This document shows, in pieces, positions 1 to 11,586 of a stretch of 64,000 bases of DNA. Numbering within the stretch: the first letter of the stretch is position 1; each line of letters starts with the position of its first letter. The notes beneath the pieces were generated by a model. That model was not told where the DNA came from and did no database searches. It was given only the letters and a program-made list of their open reading frames with translations. The translations under genes and the position numbers were made by a program. This DNA comes from Marsupella aquatica (lineage: Eukaryota; Marchantiophyta), in the NCBI GenBank assembly GCA_973895155.1, contig OZ316897.1:17484001-17548000 (forward strand), in the 5' to 3' direction.

Positions 1-1125
1 CAGCAGTATGGGCCCCGTAGTCAGCCTCGTACCTTGATCCCTGCCCTAATTCTTTGCCCAATCTCCTTAAGTGCATTATGTACTCTACTAATAATGGGCA
101 TGCCTTTATCTACAAATGACATTTCTGGAGTTTATGCCTTTATATATAAGCGCATTCAATCACTTATCCAGGGTAAGCGCTTAGCAAGTTGTCCTTTAGT
201 GGAATGATTTTAGCCCTATGTGCGCTTAGAAAAAACGCTTAAAAATGGCTTATCCTGTGTTAAAAAGAGGGAAGAACAACATGGCATGCAATAATCCAGG
301 GTAAGGGTTAATGGAGAGTGAGTTTATCCAGAGTTCACTGTAATGCTCCTCCCAAGTTTTTTTATTCTTCCAATATTTAGTCATGGGTTTATGCTCACTA
401 ACCCATCCCAACTTAGGGGCCATCGTCAGTTTAGGCCTCGACTGAAAACCCTTGGGATTACAGACGATAACCCCTAGCCTCCAAGAGTGCCTACAACTGT
501 CTGAAAGGTCATCCAAACAATGCAATAGTTGTGCCCAAAACGTGTTACCTGAACAAAGGGAAAAGGCCACCGCGTGGGGGATCTGTCCAGAATCTTGGAA
601 CAAAGTTCTCTCTCCTTTTGTCTACCAAGAACATAAGCTGTGGCTCGACATCATCTGACGGAATTTTGCAGAGATATTCACAGATTCAACTCTTGTCGAG
701 CATCGGTAGATGACAGCGTGCACTTTTGCAGCCTTGGCGCAAGTATGTAAAGTGCGTCATACGTTCATCTACTTCAAAACATTTTTTACATCCTCAATCG
801 TTTGGACTAGACAACGTGCACTGTGTGAACTCTCAATAACTAATCCAACCTGGAAGCCTTAAACTTAGCTTCAGCACCGCCGTTCTCTTGAGACAACAGA
901 CTCATCCAGACTGCCTTGATATGATGTGTACACGTAAATGGATCTTATACAAATTTTGGAAGTAAACTCCTTTTAAGGAATGCTGTTCTAATCCTGCAAA
1001 TCTGCAACGATCGACGTCCATCCGAACTATGAAGAAAGTTGGGAAGCAGCGAACAGTGAGTAGGTAACAATTGACGGTCTAATTGGTAGCTCTTCCGACA
1101 CTTCTTCGGCCAATCAGCGACTGAA
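1..1125. other. Intergenic, no gene seen
   Basis: Only short, uncharacteristic open frames lie here, and none resembles a known protein. It is the sequence beyond the 3' end of the minus-strand aspartic protease gene and presumably includes that gene's 3' untranslated region. No tRNA, repeat or mobile-element signature was recognised. Confidence 0.5.
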
Positions 1126-2622
1126 TTACTTCGCTTTATCACATACGGCAGGCTTCCAACCGAGCGTGTTGTCATCATTGTTGACAAAAATGTGTAAGTT
1201 CTGCATGTGCAAGTTGCCTACTACGTTCACTCCGTCACCGGACGTGAAACTCAAGCAGAAAATATTCGAATCAACTTCTATGTAAGCGCTAGCCTGAGGG
1301 AGATTGAAGTCCGCCCATCTGAACTGGAAACTGATTGAAGGGAAGACTGGCCTAGATTCAGGTGCGTTGCTAGTATCCCAGCAGCGGTCGAGTCCAAAGC
1401 TGTTTCCATCCACTGGCGGGTACCGCACTGTGTTGCTGACTTTGGAGACTAGAACGTCGTAAGCAGGAGAAAGAAGCTCTGTGAGAGTTGTCCCCGTGTC
1501 AACTATAGTACCTCCGTTTCCCGTATTTGAATCTATTTTAAAAGTTGAGGACGGAATTTTTCGCAGAGCTTTCCCGTCAACTTTGATCCCGTCAACTTGG
1601 ACGTAATAGAAGGAAGGGTTCTGGTCATTGCTCAGAATGGGTGTCCACCTGCTGCCCAGGGCGTGAGCAAAAGAGCTGTTCCCTAATATGAAAGGGCTGG
1701 TCTTTGTTGTCGCTTCGTACACGCTCACAAGACAGAAAGAAAACTTGTTACCCACCAATGGACTGAGTTGAGATGGCAGAGACAATTGGCCCTTTCCAAT
1801 GCCAATGATACCGTCGGTCCCAGCCAGGTCGCCAGAGTTGGCAGTCCCACATCCGAAAGCGAAATCTGGTATCTTGTCCGTGTTTCCAGGGGTCAATCCA
1901 AAACTAACTGTTTCTGTTGCAAACACCCCCGCAGTAGTTGTTCCATCTCCATACTTTATCTTGAAGGGGCAAGTATCACTATGACGACATGAAGGACTGA
2001 AATCTGTGAGAGCGTTACACAAATGGCTGGCGCAAGGAATGTTATGGTATGAAGATGAATTGGAGGGATCAAATAGAGGGTCAGGCATGTCGGCTATGCA
2101 GGCGATGCATGGCTTACACTGCACCCAAACTAGATCGCTCCCAGAGTCGAGAATCATTACAAATTTCTCAGCAGGCGTACCCAAATTTAAAGAGGCGATG
2201 AATTCTCCCTGCTGGGCGAACACAGGCGACCGAATTTCCAAAAGTTGAGTTCGCGCTTTAGTCCTGTTGCTACCATCGACGGGCATTGGGATTTTTTGCC
2301 GTATGGATTGTGTGCGCTGCCTGCTTCGGTGAGCGGCTCCCTTTATTCGCTGAGCGAACGAAAGACTGTGGGCCTGTGAACGTCGAAGAGGTGACTCGTC
2401 GTGATCTCTGTGGAGCATCTCAAGAGAAAAGCTCCGACCAGAAGACGGTGCTGACTCAATCACATCGCGACTGAGCAGTCGTCTTGTACAGAGGGGTGTG
2501 AGTCCATACGGACGAGACTCGCCCAGATTGAGCATTAGAAGAGGTGCAAGCAGGAGGAGAACCACCCGCAACACATTACCTCCACTCATAAGCTTTGCTG
2601 TTTGAAAAGTTTCTTGTAGCAA
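1126..2622 (-). CDS. Nepenthesin-like aspartic protease (A1 family), intronless
   Basis: A single uninterrupted frame encodes 498 residues of a plant pepsin-like (A1) aspartic endopeptidase of the nepenthesin/CDR1 type. A hydrophobic stretch at about residues 18-33 looks like a secretory signal peptide, preceded by either Met1 or Met12; Met12 gives a more typical signal peptide. A basic propeptide follows to about residue 130. The first catalytic motif is DSGSD (Asp159), followed by WVQCKPC. The second is DTGTT (Asp375). A Cys-rich insert at about residues 169-218, between Asp159 and the YGDG flap (224-227), is typical of nepenthesins, as is the G-I-I-G-I-G motif near 271-276. Length suits the family (about 430-500). 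The Ser/Thr after each Asp is swapped relative to the usual DTGS...DSGT, which keeps the D-[ST]-G consensus. Likely role: proteolysis in the apoplast or vacuole. The exact substrate cannot be told. Many plant members are intronless, so this need not be a retrocopy. Confidence 0.9.
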   Translation of the reverse strand: MLQETFQTAKLMSGGNVLRVVLLLLAPLLMLNLGESRPYGLTPLCTRRLLSRDVIESAPSSGRSFSLEMLHRDHDESPLRRSQAHSLSFAQRIKGAAHRSRQRTQSIRQKIPMPVDGSNRTKARTQLLEIRSPVFAQQGEFIASLNLGTPAEKFVMILDSGSDLVWVQCKPCIACIADMPDPLFDPSNSSSYHNIPCASHLCNALTDFSPSCRHSDTCPFKIKYGDGTTTAGVFATETVSFGLTPGNTDKIPDFAFGCGTANSGDLAGTDGIIGIGKGQLSLPSQLSPLVGNKFSFCLVSVYEATTKTSPFILGNSSFAHALGSRWTPILSNDQNPSFYYVQVDGIKVDGKALRKIPSSTFKIDSNTGNGGTIVDTGTTLTELLSPAYDVLVSKVSNTVRYPPVDGNSFGLDRCWDTSNAPESRPVFPSISFQFRWADFNLPQASAYIEVDSNIFCLSFTSGDGVNVVGNLHMQNLHIFVNNDDNTLGWKPAVCDKAK

Positions 2623-3900
2623 CTAGTGCGTCGACATCTGCTGTTCCAGTTTGCAGCCAGCAGCAGATTCAATGGGGGATCGCCTTGCTGGAGATCTCCA
2701 GGCTTGAATAGCCCCTGTATTTACGAGAAGGTACCTATCTAAATGTTACACCTCGACGCATTGAATGCAGCCGAGGAGAATGCGCACAAGTGCTGAGCGG
2801 GCTACCTGTACGTGTGGCTCGCAAAATAACCACTTTCTGTACGCATGGTGCCATCTAACTGTAAGCTAGTGGGGAAGAAAATCATGGAGCTTCGACAGAA
2901 GATCGGGTAATTCTGTTGCCATGGCGAGGTAGTTAGCACGAGATTAAATCGACTTCGGAGACGAGGAAAAGAAATAGACAATCTCCCGTTATGAGCCTTT
3001 CTAATGACGATGCACGTTGACAGGATGACAGCTACTCCAAAAACAACCCGGTTTCTCATTGTCCACGCACGTACAGGTTCCCTTATTCTTCGCTCAGGAG
3101 ACTGTACTATGTAACAATTCTCATTCCCTCGCCTCAGCCCAGTCCCACGGCTGCGCGTCACATAGAATGTGAATGCTTCTGCACCGCACATCATGTTCCT
3201 CGGATTTTCTGAACACAACTGTTTTCTAGCTAGTAACTCAGTCCCAATCCTTCGGGATGAGCCATTGCTGATCGACTGTAATCAAATGGTCCAGGGCCCC
3301 GCCCGACCCGCATTCGTAACTAAAAGTCCTAGTTTAGTTTATCCATTCATTGCTTCAGTAAATCTTATTTTTCTCCAAGCCCCAAAGACCTTCTATTGCA
3401 ATCGATAGATATTAGAATTTTCGTCTGTATGAGTTGTGTCGATATATGCGTCAGTATCCATCAACATTCTTATAAACCTGTCTCGGTAATGTAAGCAGAT
3501 TTGACAGGTAAAGCTAAATTTATCTGAAGTTCCACGAAACCTATGCATCCTCAGGGCCACCATACGCTTCTGTTGTAAAAGTCTCAGCGTTGTATCTTGT
3601 TTAGTTTGTCTTGGAGTTCAAGCGGAGTATTTGTATCGTGCTCGTAGAAATCATATTGGTTGGTTTAACAATAAATGTTGAAATGAAACGAGAGGTTCTT
3701 AAAATTCGTGGAGAAACTGTTTCCCTGACATCAGCTTTCTGTGGTAACACCCCTACCTTAATCATATATCCCCGGGAGCTACAACTACTGGTGTGCAGCA
3801 TCTATGGACAGTCCATATCCCATAAGAATAAACTTCCAGTCTAGCGATTTGTCGGCATTGCACGGGGGATATGGATTTTAATAGGATCGGGAGGCAAAAT
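2623..3900. other. Intergenic, upstream of the aspartic protease
   Basis: This is the promoter side of the minus-strand protease gene. A 138-codon minus frame (3218-2802) has no recognisable domain and is treated as chance. No clear TATA element at a standard distance was found. Confidence 0.4.
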
Positions 3901-3959
3901 CGTGTTCTAATTTAATGTGTCAGGCCAAGATGTCTGGAAATGTAATGTAGAGAGTTTCT

Positions 3960-5286
3960 GTGTCAGGAAGATTTATGATCCCATCCTGGAACAGGATCCC
4001 TTCAGTGGTGACATCTATGGGAAAGGTTTTCCCTTTTGTCTCACAGGTTTACTCTCGCGGCCAGATTACGTGTGTGCCTGTGCAAATCCCATGGTCAAAT
4101 AACGCAAAGACTCTCCGGCTTTCACTGAGCCCGTTGGCGTTTGTTATTCTTGCCCCAGACTCACGTCCACACATGTTCCGTGCCGCCATCACTTAATTTC
4201 ATCAGTGCGTTACATATGTAAGCCCGTCTAAACGCATTTAGAAACAATAACGTAATGGAGTTTGTAAGACGAATCAGAAAATCTCCGGTAATACTGCTGT
4301 CCATTGGACAATTGAAAGAGAAATTATTAAACCGCTCAATCAAAGAAATGTTATGTCCCATCGGAAATTTACGCAGACGAAGCGACAAGTCCACGATTGT
4401 AGCGAAAATGCCTTCCCTCTTCCTCAGGTTAGTTTCTCTAATAAAGATGATGTACCTCTTGTTTGTACTCCACATTGAATCAAGGTTAGCCAATCATGTG
4501 TGGATCGATTAAATCTCAGTGCTAAAAAGCCCCGGTTTGATCTACCGAATGAGGCGTCGACCGTTGTCACGTCGAATCCATTGTTTATCAGGAACAGAAT
4601 ATCGGAAGAACAAGTAGTTCTTTAGGAAATACAAAAGGGTCCCCTGTATACTGGATTTTAGTGTAAAACTTGTTGGTGTAACCATGAGACCCACATCCAG
4701 AGTCCCTTCGACGATGTCCAAGAGTCCGCTACTTGAGAAGTCGTTAGGAGCATTCACAGCGCCGTCTTGGAATTGAAGATCGAGTTTAGGCGAGACACGC
4801 CCAGAGCTTGGAGTGCTTGAATGAAAAGACCCCCTCGCTAGTTAGCTGGATCCATGGCTATTACTACATTAAATATTGGAATCCACCAAGGTGGTGGAGA
4901 GGAAGAGCCTTCGGAGCCCTGTGAATCCTCCTCATACTTATCCTCGTGGCACGGAAGTTTTGTTTTTCCTCTCGAAGGTAAACTAAGTGTGCGGGCTCAT
5001 CACACCACCAACAAATTGTTTACTCACTCCTTGCAGGGTCAGTAGTTCCAACGCAGAGCTTGTCCGTCTGCCCACCGCCGTCTTCAAGTTTAAAATTCCC
5101 GAAGACGTCCTGGCCAAGTTATTTGGAGTGTCCAAAGATGTAATTAATCAGCCCGCTGAAACCAGCAACAGTGAATTAGGTTATCTTAGGAGTACTTTAC
5201 AAGACGTCGGGGGCACTTGGGAGTTTTTTTTACCAAAGCAAACTGGAGAGCCATTGCACACACTAAATATAGTGTACTGGGGCTAA
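3960..5286 (+). pseudogene. Possible cupin (seed-globulin-like) remnant or unresolved multi-exon gene
   Basis: Two plus-strand stretches look protein-like. Around 4047-4155 the reading resembles the beta-strand part of a cupin barrel (G-Q-I, then V-P, then W-S-N-N). Around 5050-5200 the reading AVFKFKIPEDVLAKLFGVS resembles the helix after the barrel in 11S/7S globulin-like proteins (pattern: hydrophobic, then VL..AF.V...V). I could not join them with good splice sites into one frame, and no second barrel is visible. The region may be a decayed cupin gene or part of a spliced gene whose other exons I cannot see. The resemblance is weak and rests on memory of the family pattern. The downstream end is interrupted by the 21-bp motif cluster at 5195. 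Confidence 0.2.
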
Positions 5287-5726
5287 AAGCATTTTTTGAA
5301 TTCTTTTATTGCCCCCAAGGTCTTGTAAAGCCAATTGCAGCCAATGGTGCCAGATTAATTGACTAAAAGACAGATTGAGGACCCAGTCCACTTGAATGTG
5401 ACGTAATCTTTGGCTAAAGTCTTTGTAAATGTGAGAAGAGAATCTCTTATGAAGGACTTGTGAGTCCCTTTTTATTACAAATGACTTAAAATAGAAATGG
5501 ACCAAGCGGCCAGAAGAGAGGTGGTCTAAAATCTAGGACAAAAGAGTGTTCCACATAAGCAAAAATTGGGCCCCACTGCATTCCATGTAGCATTGGTAAC
5601 AGGTTCGGTTGAAAGTGCCCCCAAGGTTTTGTAAAGTGAACAGCAGCAATTTCTCTCAAATGGAAGGCCTTGATCAGATCTTGGACACAAAAAAAATGTG
5701 GAAACTGCCCCCAACGTCTTGTAAAG
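5195..5726. mobile_element. MITE-like segment bounded by 21-bp inverted repeats
   Basis: The motif CTTTACAAGACGTCGGGGGCA at 5195-5215 is matched in inverse orientation at 5706-5726 with one mismatch. Two further inverse-orientation copies lie inside, at 5311-5331 and 5616-5636, each with a few mismatches. The outer pair frames 532 bp without a coding region, as expected of a small non-autonomous DNA transposon or nested copies of one. No convincing target-site duplication is visible at the outer ends, so the transposon interpretation is inference. Confidence 0.4.
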
Positions 5727-6077
5727 CCACCCTTAGATCGGTAGTCAATTCTATTTAGTGACTGTATAACCTTGGCAGATTGTACCCATTGTACAAGTTC
5801 TTTGGGATTGAATTTAAATCCCGAATAGATATCTCTGTAGCTGCTGGTCTACAAGGCCAGACACACCCAACAATTTCAACATTATGTCGCACAGATGAGT
5901 TTCTCTCTAGATTCTTGATGACCGGCTTCCTATGATCTTGAGATGGGCTGGCGCGCTGGATGAATTGTGATCAGTGTCGTACTAACGCGTAGACGAGCTG
6001 CCACCCATCGGACAGTTATTCACCTGGTATAGTTTTGGAATGTTGGGTCAGGCTAAGGTGGCCATGCATATCAGAGT
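5727..6077. other. Intergenic spacer
   Basis: This lies between the 21-bp motif cluster and the Copia element on its right. Nothing recognisable was found. Confidence 0.4.
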
Positions 6078-6082
6078 GTTGC

Positions 6083-6339
6083 TGTTGGTAACAACCAATA
6101 TTCTATTGCTACAATAGAACAAGGCGCAGGGCGCCATATAAGTAGGGAACAATGGATCCCTGGAAGAGGAAGAGATCAATGGACATAAAGTAGTGACCTA
6201 GAACTAACAGCCTAGATGGCTACCGCATATCACGCATACTGGGCAACGTGATGTAAGGCAAGTAACGGTGATCAATAAAGATCACACTAGTGTCCTAGTC
6301 AGTCGCTTCTACACTACTTACGAGTAATAACTTCCAACA
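6083..6339 (-). repeat. 3' LTR of the left Copia element
   Basis: 257 bp, TG...CA ends with 6-bp terminal inverted repeats (TGTTGG/CCAACA). It has the shorter TATA-like tract (CTTATATGGCG when read on the minus strand), 4 bp shorter than in the partner LTR. Confidence 0.97.
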
Positions 6340-6348
6340 CCCCCTCTC
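6340..6348 (-). other. Polypurine tract of the left Copia element
   Basis: Read on the minus strand this is GAGAGGGGG directly against the 3' LTR, the expected place and composition for the plus-strand DNA primer. Confidence 0.85.
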
Positions 6349-6713
6349 GAGTAAGTGAGAGTGTATTAAGAGAAGCGGACGTGAGAGGAGAACAAAAGAT
6401 GCTGTGAGTGGTACTGCAAGTTGTCCATCCATCATTTTGGTAGTGGAAACAATTGAGCCGCAAACAATGTCCCCCTCTGAGTAGCAGAAATGCCCCAAGT
6501 ATTGTAGTGCAGTGGGGCAGAAGCAAGAGAGACTGAGTGTATGCCGACGTCGTTATTATGCGGTCGCAGTAGGTCATAGGCCAGGAATCTATACTTCTTG
6601 GGTCAATGCAAACCGAGAAGTTTGTGGGTATCCAAGAAACTGTCACCAGGCTTTTCGAACACTAGCAGAGGCGGAGTACTTTATGGCTCGGTCTAGTGCA
6701 GGAGTGTAGATAT

Positions 6714-9700
6714 TTAGCTAGGATGCAATGTGAGGTCAGATATGGAAAAAATGCCAATAAATCTCCTATGTTTTTCAAACTTAAGTCGGGACAGCGGCTT
6801 GGTAAGGATATCAGCTGGGTTTTCAATTGTATTAATATATGACAATGAGATCTCCCCCTCTAGCACCCTTTCCCGAACGAAATGGTGCTTGCCTTCTATG
6901 CGTTTGGTACGAGCATGAAATACAGGATTTTTGGCAAGTTTGATGGTCCCTTGGTTGTCACAATGTAAATGAATGTCAAGGGAGGTAGGGATGGGAGCAT
7001 GTGCAAGATCGGTGTGAATAGAAGGGTCAGAGATCGTAAGTGGTACCTTCAAGCTAGGATGGATGTTAAGTTCCATCAGTAATCTGCGAATGTGTACTGC
7101 TTCTTTGGCCCCTTCAGATAATGCCTTATACTCAGCTTCAGTGGTACTGTCGGAGACTGTTGATTGAAGCTTACTTGACCATGAAATAGGACCGGCTGCA
7201 AGTTGAAATAGGTAGGCGCCACGAGACCGACGAGTGTCAGGGCAACCTAGGAAGTCAGCGTCAGTGAAGCCTTGAAGTGAGGCCGAGGACGAGCGCTGGA
7301 AGAAAATGCCATAATTGGTAGTCCCTGCAAATACCGGAGGATATGCTTGACTGATTCCCAGTGCCATTGCTGAGGGGAAGACATTTGTAACGGCTGACTA
7401 TGTCGATAGCGAAAGCAATATCAGGCCTGGTGTGGGTGAGAAAAATAAGCTTTCCTACAGCATGGCAGTACTCAGTGACATCGAAAGAAGTAGTATCGGT
7501 GTTTGTAGTCAGAACATGGCCTTCAGGGAGAGGTATATGTTCGGGCTTGCAGTTATTCATGCCCAGTTCCTTGACCAGATCCTGACAGTAGGAAGTCTGA
7601 AGGAGAAAAAGTCCGGTAGAAGTGCGAAGGAATTCAATACCGAGGTATTCTTGGACGAACCCCAGGTCCTTCATCTGATAGCGTTGCTGAAGGTGAGCCT
7701 TGGTGGATGCAATTTTTGTGGGATCGCTCCCGGTGATGAGTAAATCATCTACGTAGAGCATTAAAATAACGATGGCACCATCAGAATGATAGAAATAAAG
7801 ATTGGGGTCAGCAGCACTACGGGTCCAGCCAGTGTCCCAAAGATGGGTGTCAATTTCGCTATACCATGCTCGTGGGGATTGTTTGAGACCATAGAGGGAG
7901 CGTCGTAAGCGGCACACCATAGATTCCTTCCCAGGAATCTCAAATCCTTGCGGTTGGTGCATATATATTTCTTCGGTGAGAGTGTCGTTGAGGAATGCTG
8001 TAATGATGTCCATGTGATGCAATTCCCAACCATTGGCAATGGCAAGTGCGATGATAGTCCGGAGGGTTGACCACTTGACTACAGGAGCAAAGGTCTCATT
8101 ATAGTCAATCCCAAATTTTTGTTCAAAGCCCCGGGCGACCAAGCGTGCTTTGAGGCAAAACCGAGTAGAATATGGTTTAGCCCAAAATACCCATTTAGCG
8201 GTCAGTGCACGTCGTCCTGCAGGCAAATAAACAAGTTCCCAGGTACCCATTTGTAAAAGGGACTCAATTTCTTCCTCCATAGCCTTCTTCTAGCCTGGGT
8301 GATTGAGAGCAGCTTCCGTGGAAAGATTTTCACATTCAGGTCCTGCAGACTCGACTAAGAAGGTGCTCATGTCATAGTCATTGTGCCAAGGAGGTGGTCG
8401 ATGAGTCTGCAACGAGTGGCGGAGTGCAGGTGGTCGTTCTTGTGGTGCAGCCACAGGCAGAGGTCAAATGTCCTCATTGGGGGGCAGTTCTTGCACAGGT
8501 TCGACCCTAACATCAGCTTGCTCACAATTAATCTCTCCGAGGATGTCATCGTGGACAGGTTCCCCCTCTGGAACTAGAAGTTCTGGAATGTGAGGAATAC
8601 TAGGCAGAGCATCCCCAAGGGCAATGAGCACGGGTTGAAAGAGGGCGTGGATAGCAGCATGATCCGATGCCTGAGCTCCCATGGTATTTTTGTCAAATGT
8701 AACATCCTTGGAGATGATAATTCGGCGATGAGCAGCATCATAACAACGGTAAGCTTTAGATTTGTCATCATAGCCAAGAAGCGTGGTGCGCAGAGATTTA
8801 GTGCCAAGCTTGGACTGAAGAGAGTCTGGAAGAAGAACATACGTTGTGCAGGCAAGTACGCGGAGGTGGCCAAGATCAGGTTTGGTACCAAAAATGGCCT
8901 CAAATGGAGTGCATTTATACAGGGCCCGGGTACCAGACCGATTTTGAACGTAGTTGGCAGCACAAACTGCCTTGTGCCAAAGAGACACAGAGGTGCCGGA
9001 GCTAAGTAGAATAGCCCGAGCAGCTTCAATTAATGTACGGTTCTTACGCTCAGCTACTCCATTTTGATGAGGGGAGTCAGCAACAGTAAGCTGGCGCCTA
9101 ATCCCATGGGTCCTGCAAAATTGGAGAAATTCTGTGGACATGTACTCCCCGCCACGATCAGATCGAAGACACGCAATTTTTTTATCAAATTGATTCTCGA
9201 CCAGCAGCTTGAATGCTTTGAACTGGTCAAAGGTGTCGCTCTTGCGAGGCAGAAAATAGACCCAAGTGAATCGAGTAAATCATCAATAAAAGTGAGGATA
9301 TACTTAACACAAGAAGGTCCTTGAATAGGACCACATAGATCAGAGTGAAGAAGCTCCAATGGTCGGGAGGCCCGTGAAATAGATTACTTAGGAATCTTTT
9401 CTCGATGATGCTTGGCTTGGACACAAGTGCCACAAACTCGCTTGACTCGTGGGAGCATAGGAAGACCAGTTACCAGGGAGCCCTGGGACATATGGTGAAC
9501 CATTTGATAATTTATGTGGCTGAGCCGTCGGTGCCAGAGCTCAACCACATCTTGATGCAAAACTTCAGCAGGGGCCTTAGTAAGGAGGACTGGGGCGGAC
9601 TCCAATAGCTTTGCGTGGTGGTGAAAACGTGAGTGGTCCGCCTGAGTAAGGGCCAAATGTGGAAGAGGGTGACGCAGCTTGTAGAGTCGATTTCTTGGAT

Positions 9701-11042
9701 CACAAGCAGCAGTGAGGAAGACCTGCTGAGGATTATCTTTGTCAAAGACATGGCACGATTTAGAACTGAACAAAATAGGATGACCAGCATCAGTGAGAGT
9801 ACCCATAGAGAGAAGATTTCGTGTCAGACCAAGAACATACAAAACTTTGCGAATCTCTTTATTCTGATCAATGGAAACGGTGTCGTGGCCAGCCACTGGG
9901 AGCTGGATGCCATTAGCAGTAGTCACAGAAGTTGAGGAAGTTCCAGCAGTAAGATCACGAAAAACAGCAGGATCACCCGTGACATGGGTGCTAGCACCAG
10001 AGTCGAGAATCCATTCTTGAGAGTTGTGCCTAGTGTCAAGCTCAGTAAAATTTATCTCCATGATTTCACTATCATCGTAAGTATCTTCCTCATCACCTTC
10101 ACTATCAGAGATCTCAGCAGCATTGGCCTGTGGCTTAAACCGGCGGATGCCAGCAGTTTTCAACTGCATTTCTGCAATTTCTTTGTCGAGCTTCTTGAGG
10201 TCACATTGTGGCTCCCAATGGCCAGTCTTCCCGCAATAGTTGCAACTGCCAATGCTGCGTCATCGGCCGACAGACATTGATCGTGAGTTCCGGAGGTTGC
10301 TGAAGTGGCGTGGTGGGAAGCTGTGGCGTGGTGGGAAGTTCCCCTCAGTACGAGGCTGGAAGCGCCCTCGTCCGCGTCCATAGGAAAAGGATCGAGTGAT
10401 TGCCATAGCTTCCTCCATAGTGTCCGTCTGCTTTCCTTTCCACCAGTACTCATCAGACTGGAGTCGTTCAAGCAGATTTGTGAATGTCGGCTTGGGGGAA
10501 TGTGAGAGGTCAGCGCTGAACATAGAGAAAAATGTGCCCCAACTCAGAGGAAGACCTTGTAAGACTACGTGGATGAGACGGTGCTCGACAACTTCAGCAT
10601 TCATGCTGGCCAGTTGTCCAGCAAGTGAGTTGATTTTGTTGATGTAGGATTTGACCGATCCTCCTTCATTCATACGGGTGTTCTGGAGCTTCTTCTCTAG
10701 TAGTAGCTGTCGTTGGACTGTATCACCTCCAAAACGCTGGTGAAAGTGTTCCCAACACTTGGCTGGATCATCGGAAAACTTATTGACAGTAGATAAGAAT
10801 TGAGACTTCATTGTGGAGGCCAAGATAGATACGGCCCGGACTTTCTTCTTCTCGATCTCACGAGCAGTCAAGTGGGCCCCTCCATTGACAAGGTTGCCAT
10901 TGGCATCTGGTTTTACACCAAAGTTCAGCTCAGCAAACAGCTCATCACGTTTCAGCAGGTTCTTGACCACGATGGTCCACGTCATGTGATTCGTAGTGCC
11001 GGCAAACTTATCGCTCTCAGAGAACAATTTAAGAAGATCCAT
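6714..11042 (-). pseudogene. Broken Copia gag-pol of the left element
   Basis: Gag starts at 11042 and holds a UBN2/retrotran_gag-type region. Frame is interrupted by TGA at 10262-10260, TAA at 9386-9384, TGA at 8466-8464 and TAG at 8292-8290. Each is explainable by one C:G to T:A change. Single-base losses shift the frame near 9280 (just after the integrase FIDD motif), near 7385 and near 7325. Reading through these, the order is a CCHC knuckle (C-N-Y-C...H...C, about 10240-10195), protease with ILDSGAS (about 10015), GAG pre-integrase C-x2-C (about 9420), integrase with NGVAERKNR (about 9050), reverse transcriptase with YVDDL (about 7755), and RNase H with TDADF, TEAEY and CDNQG. All domains are present, so this was a full-length copy, now non-coding. 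Confidence 0.95.
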
Positions 11043-11308
11043 AGCTAACAGATATGATTATACGGTGCTACAGTGCTCTAGTCAATGTTGAGGAACTTTC
11101 ACTCAACCGAAGCTATTACGTAAGGAATTCTAATCCTATGCTAGATTATGATCACATCAGGGATCCTTTCTACCTGAGTGTATACTGTAGGAGTCAAGCT
11201 TAAGAAAGCTATTGCTATGTGATTACGTCAAGGAATCTCTCAACCTGAGTATACACTAAGTCTAGTTTCAAACGTAGAGAATTCTAGCGTGGATCGAGTA
11301 GAGCCTTA

Positions 11309-11320
11309 GCTCTGATACCA
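11309..11320 (-). other. Primer-binding site (initiator tRNA-Met), left Copia element
   Basis: Read on the minus strand this is TGGTATCAGAGC, directly next to the 5' LTR. It is the standard plant Copia primer-binding site complementary to the 3' end of initiator tRNA-Met. Confidence 0.95.
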
Positions 11321-11581
11321 TGTTGGTAACAACCAATATTCTATTGCTACAATAGAACAAGGCGCAGGGCGCCATATATATAAGTAGGGAACGATGGATC
11401 CCTGGAAGAGGAAGAGATCAATGGACATAAAGTAGTGACCTAGAACTAACAGCCTAGATGGCTACCGCATATCATGCATACTGGGCAACGTGATGTAAGG
11501 CAAGTAACGGTGATCAATAAAGATCACACTAGTGTCCTAGCCAGTCGCTTCTACACTACTTACGAGTAATAACTTCCAACA
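11321..11581 (-). repeat. 5' LTR of the left Copia element
   Basis: 261 bp, TG...CA ends. On the minus strand it contains CTTATATATATGGCG, a plausible TATA box for element transcription. Compared with the 3' LTR it carries three substitutions (near 11392, 11474 and 11541) and 4 extra bases in the TATA tract. Confidence 0.97.
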
Positions 11582-11586
11582 GTTGC

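Larger units (their letters stand above)
6078..11586 (-). mobile_element. Ty1/Copia LTR retrotransposon, minus orientation, defective
   Basis: A complete element of about 5.5 kb. The LTRs are 6083-6339 (257 bp, the 3' LTR) and 11321-11581 (261 bp, the 5' LTR). Both start TGTTGG and end CCAACA, and are flanked by the 5-bp target duplication GTTGC (6078-6082 and 11582-11586). The LTRs differ by three substitutions and one 4-bp TATA-repeat indel. Domain order on the minus strand is gag, zinc knuckle, protease, integrase, reverse transcriptase, RNase H, which is the Copia order. The coding region is broken by four stops and about three one-base shifts, so the copy cannot make its own polyprotein. 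Using a grass substitution rate of 1.3e-8 per site per year, the LTR divergence (about 1.2%) would suggest under 1 million years; the rate for this plant is unknown. Confidence 0.97.
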
